Shown here: positions 4,079 through 6,007 of the stretch, in pieces
How positions within the stretch are numbered: the first letter of the stretch is position 1
Layout: each line of letters starts with the position of its first letter
Assembly (NCBI GenBank): GCA_012799755.1
Contig: JAAZKQ010000054.1
Location: 1 to 6,007, forward strand
Direction of reading: 5' to 3'
Source: Lentisphaerota bacterium
GTDB lineage: Bacteria; Verrucomicrobiota; Lentisphaeria; Oligosphaerales; Oligosphaeraceae
Length of the DNA: 6,007 nt
Notes under the pieces: generated by a model
Databases searched by the model: none
What the model saw: only the letters and a program-made list of their open reading frames with translations
Told to the model about the DNA's origin: nothing
Translations under genes and position numbers: made by a program

Positions 4079-5741
4079 ATTTTCCTTCGTGGTCGTAGTA
4101 ATCCTGCAGCAGTGCTGAGCTGGAGCAATAAATCTCCGTATACATCTCCCTGGCTGCTTCGTTTGTCGTGTAAATATAACCAAGCAGCGCCTGCTGGCGG
4201 ATCAGTTTAACTATATGACGCGCATGAGCGGCAAAAGTGTCCTGCGTACCGCCAATACTGCGAATGTCCTTGCCAAATTGTTTGCCCCTATCCTCAAGTT
4301 CCTCGTCGTCAAGCGCGGGATTATCCACCGCCGCGAGCAGCGCCTTCTGATACTCCAGAGCCTGAACCGGCGTTTTCATGCGCGGACATGCTTCCTGGTA
4401 GCGTGTTTCCATCTCGGCAAAATATTTGGCAAATTTCTGCATTTCAGCGGCTGAGGCCTCATCCTGCCTCGCTGTATGTTCACATTGGGCCGCCATTTTA
4501 GCTGCCCATGCCCGATAGCTTTCTATACGAGCGCGGATGGATTCCACAAAAAGTTGCACTTGCTGAAGGGCGCTGACCAGTTCCTGGCGCTTGGAACGCC
4601 CCTCGCTCCGATAGAAAATCTTTTCGATCACGTCGGAAGTCAGATGGCAGGTAGCAGGGCCGATGCCGACAGAGCTGTTGCGGACATTGGTCATGTTTGC
4701 CTTGGCTGCTGCGCTCAGGTAATTCACCGGCAATCCGGGCACCGTCTCCTCAAAACCTCCCAGATCATAAGCGTAAAGGTAGATCGGGCGATCTGCCTGA
4801 TAACTGAGCTTATTGCCCGGATGGACTGGATAGCGCATCATCAGCTTTCCTTCAGGAGTAAGAATCGCTGGATAGGCAAAGGTGCCTTCGAACCCCGAGC
4901 ACCACAAGGAATAGGTTTCTTTATCCGTGATACTCATCCGCGGGGGCCGGTTCATCAGCGTTTTGGATTTGGGATTTTCAATGGCAACATCCCAGATGTG
5001 GTGTCGCGGTGTTCCGATTGGAACTGGGAGGGTGGCAAGGGGATAGGCTGCCCGATAACGAGCCTTGAACGGAGGAATCCATTCGACCTCCGTGCGGGTT
5101 TTATCATTCAATGGCGTGGTCAACTGATGCCAAACCCCCTCGCCGGTATGGAAAGCAAAGGTGTACTCTTCAAGCATAGGGGGACGGAACTCCCAGGTCG
5201 TCAGGTCGCCGGAAAGCCGTATATCGCCGGTTCCCTTGAAAGGGATGCAGCTCAAGCTACTCTTTTCACCTTTTTGCAGCGCCATGATAAACGGCAAAAA
5301 GGCGGGTACGAGCCCGCCGCTGCCGTTCGGTTCCAGAATCGTATCCTCCCCGAAGCCATCCGGCAGCACGACAAGCGCGGTAGCTGTTTCCAGCGTAAAT
5401 CCGGCGTTCCACGGCAGGGACGCCCGCACTGCAGGTTTGTCAGTATCCAACACAAAAGTCAGGCTGCTGTCTTCTTCCCGCAGAACCATTGCAGAACGCC
5501 TGCCGCTGACCACTGCCTTGGTCGCAGTAAATGCAGTGCTGCCTTCCTGGCGAGTGGAAAAAGGGCGAAAGACGAGCGTCTGGGAAATTTCTCCTGCGGT
5601 CTTAAAAAACAAGGCGCCGTCCCGCCATTCCAAGGATGCTGCACCGTTGCTGATGCTGATAAGCTCTGCCTGCGTCACACATACAGTGAAAATCGCTAGA
5701 AAAACACCTAGCTTTTTCAATATCTGAACCGTGTCTGCCAT
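4077..5741 (-). CDS. Exported protein of unknown family: beta-rich N-terminal and helical C-terminal parts
   Basis: Predicted 554 residues; I do not recognise the family. The N-terminus (ILKKLGVFLAIFTVCVTQA) is a good signal peptide, cut probably after residue 25. Residues 26 to about 345 alternate short hydrophobic and polar stretches, rich in W, P, G and aromatic residues, as in beta-sandwich or carbohydrate-active domains. Examples are RHHIWDVAIENP (246-257), YSLWCSGFEGTFAYP (277-291) and RPIYLYAYDLGGF (318-330). From about residue 365 to the end the chain is strongly helical, with charged heptad-like stretches (385-450 and 478-535) suggesting coiled coils or a helical bundle. No lipobox, anchor helix or catalytic motif I can name is present. 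It starts an operon with the FGE-fold gene 11 bases on, so the two products may bind or process the same surface polymer; that is inference. GGGAG at 5751-5755, 9 bases before the ATG, supports this start. Confidence 0.88.
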   Translation of the reverse strand: MADTVQILKKLGVFLAIFTVCVTQAELISISNGAASLEWRDGALFFKTAGEISQTLVFRPFSTRQEGSTAFTATKAVVSGRRSAMVLREEDSSLTFVLDTDKPAVRASLPWNAGFTLETATALVVLPDGFGEDTILEPNGSGGLVPAFLPFIMALQKGEKSSLSCIPFKGTGDIRLSGDLTTWEFRPPMLEEYTFAFHTGEGVWHQLTTPLNDKTRTEVEWIPPFKARYRAAYPLATLPVPIGTPRHHIWDVAIENPKSKTLMNRPPRMSITDKETYSLWCSGFEGTFAYPAILTPEGKLMMRYPVHPGNKLSYQADRPIYLYAYDLGGFEETVPGLPVNYLSAAAKANMTNVRNSSVGIGPATCHLTSDVIEKIFYRSEGRSKRQELVSALQQVQLFVESIRARIESYRAWAAKMAAQCEHTARQDEASAAEMQKFAKYFAEMETRYQEACPRMKTPVQALEYQKALLAAVDNPALDDEELEDRGKQFGKDIRSIGGTQDTFAAHARHIVKLIRQQALLGYIYTTNEAAREMYTEIYCSSSALLQDYYDHEGK

Positions 5742-5750
5742 GTGAGTTTT

Positions 5751-5755
5751 CTCCC
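5751..5755 (-). promoter_or_regulatory. Ribosome binding site of the unknown exported protein
   Basis: The minus strand reads GGGAG followed by 9 bases and then the ATG at 5741. This supports the start that gives the complete signal peptide. Confidence 0.6.
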
Positions 5756-5766
5756 ACTGTCAATGA

Positions 5767-5794
5767 TTACTATTAAACGCTGTTTAACATACAA
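5767..5794 (-). promoter_or_regulatory. Possible promoter with palindromic operator
   Basis: A perfect inverted repeat TTAAAC (5773-5778), GCT, GTTTAA (5782-5787) lies about 30-45 bases before the start codon. It falls between a weak -35-like TTGTAT (5789-5794) and a weak -10-like TAGTAA (5767-5772) on the minus strand, with a 16-base spacer. A repressor bound there would block the operon. The promoter matches are poor (about three of six each), so the palindrome is the stronger half of the claim. Confidence 0.3.
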
Positions 5795-5846
5795 CTTTTG
5801 TTCATGTGCGAAAGAGGACCATCGGCGCATTCAGAACAATTCGCGT

Positions 5847-5866
5847 AACCAGTCACTCGTTGATAA
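5847..5866 (-). repeat. TATCAA-GGTGA-TTAC interspersed motif, copy 4
   Basis: Top strand aaccagtcac, then tcg, then ttgataa, matching 87-106 at 17 of 20. The adjoining ttgataattg (5860-5869) is an exact inverted match to 321-330. It lies about 105 bases upstream of the unknown exported protein, so this family occurs at both outer ends of the gene cluster. Confidence 0.6.
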
Positions 5867-5886
5867 TTGTTGTTCCCGCAAGCTAC

Positions 5887-5931
5887 TATGGACAGTATGG
5901 ACAATATGGACAATATGGACGCTATGGACGA
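5887..5931. repeat. Five-unit 9-bp tandem array (TATGGACAR)
   Basis: Five consecutive 9-base units begin with tatggac and differ only in the last two bases (ag, aa, aa, gc, ga). On the other strand the unit reads as repeated gtccata. Because 9 is a multiple of three, both strands stay open, producing the repetitive peptides WTIWTIWTLWT and SILSILSILSI; I regard these as non-coding by-products. Confidence 0.85.
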
Positions 5932-6007
5932 TGGCACATGTTGTCTACGGTCGTCTGTCTTGTCCACTTTCACCAAGATAGCACCTGTTTTCCGGCCGTG
6001 CTGCGGG

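Larger units (their letters stand above)
5742..6007. other. Upstream region of the unknown-protein/FGE-fold operon
   Basis: No gene is supported here. Nearest the operon is an AT-rich segment (about 5761-5800) that is the likely promoter zone and holds a perfect TTAAAC-GCT-GTTTAA palindrome. Beyond it lie a copy of the TATCAA-type motif (5847-5866) and a five-unit 9-bp tandem array (5887-5931). The last 75 bases show nothing I can identify; gtccac at 5964-5969 echoes the array unit in the opposite orientation. Confidence 0.65.

Noticed and set aside
4066..4128. Longer N-terminus for the FGE-fold protein, starting at 4128
   Set aside because: It would overlap the preceding gene by about 50 bases and put an arginine-rich extension before an evident signal peptide. 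A strong ribosome binding site supports 4065.
5233..5247. CIPFK in the unknown exported protein as a sulfatase-type CxPxR formylglycine site modified by the neighbouring FGE-fold protein
   Set aside because: The arginine is replaced by lysine, the surrounding sequence is not sulfatase-like, and the neighbour lacks the catalytic cysteines. The resemblance is most likely chance.
4476..5699. Long 407-residue open frame on the plus strand opposite the unknown exported protein
   Set aside because: It is antisense to a gene with a clear signal peptide, ribosome binding site and tight coupling to the next gene. Its own translation shows no motif or membrane logic, so it is a by-product of codon usage on the other strand.

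Overview
The window holds two two-gene operons, both on the minus strand, separated and flanked by repeat-rich non-coding DNA. No gene is visibly truncated by the window edges, and I see no tRNA, rRNA, transposase or CRISPR array. Secreted formylglycine-generating-enzyme (FGE/SUMF1)-fold proteins, an alginate-type O-acetylation pair, and intergenic DNA full of short palindromes and 9-bp-period tandem repeats suggest a free-living or gut bacterium of the PVC group (Lentisphaerota/Kiritimatiellota/Verrucomicrobiota-like). That placement is an inference from style, not from a marker gene.

First operon (minus strand, 5741 to 3289). It starts with a 554-residue exported protein of unknown family, with a beta-rich front half and a helical, coiled-coil-like back half. 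Eleven bases later comes a 258-residue exported FGE-fold protein. This protein keeps the fold's signature motifs but has no cysteine where the catalytic pair of true sulfatase-activating enzymes would be. The Shine-Dalgarno sequence of the second gene overlaps the stop codon of the first, so the two are probably translationally coupled and may act together in the periplasm or at the cell surface.

Second operon (minus strand, 2865 to 359). It encodes an AlgI/PatA-like MBOAT membrane O-acyltransferase followed 11 bases later by a membrane-anchored SGNH-fold protein of the AlgJ/AlgX/PatB/DltD type. Together they resemble a standard machine that moves acetyl groups across the membrane onto an extracellular polysaccharide or peptidoglycan. 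The acceptor cannot be read from this window, because no polymer synthesis genes are present.

Non-coding DNA. Positions 1-358, 2866-3288 and 5742-6007 carry at least four short interspersed repeat families, each with copies in two or more places: a TATCAA...GGTGA...TTAC motif, a GTGCCTTG/CAAGGCAC palindrome, an AGCCTGGGGTT...GCGCC/GGCGC hairpin family, and a CGCTGAARGCG small hairpin. There is also an 82-bp tandem duplication whose inner copy contains the stop codon of the FGE-fold gene. Several unrelated tandem patches share a 9-bp period. This repeat landscape, together with the unknown-protein/FGE-fold pair, is the least explained part of the window.
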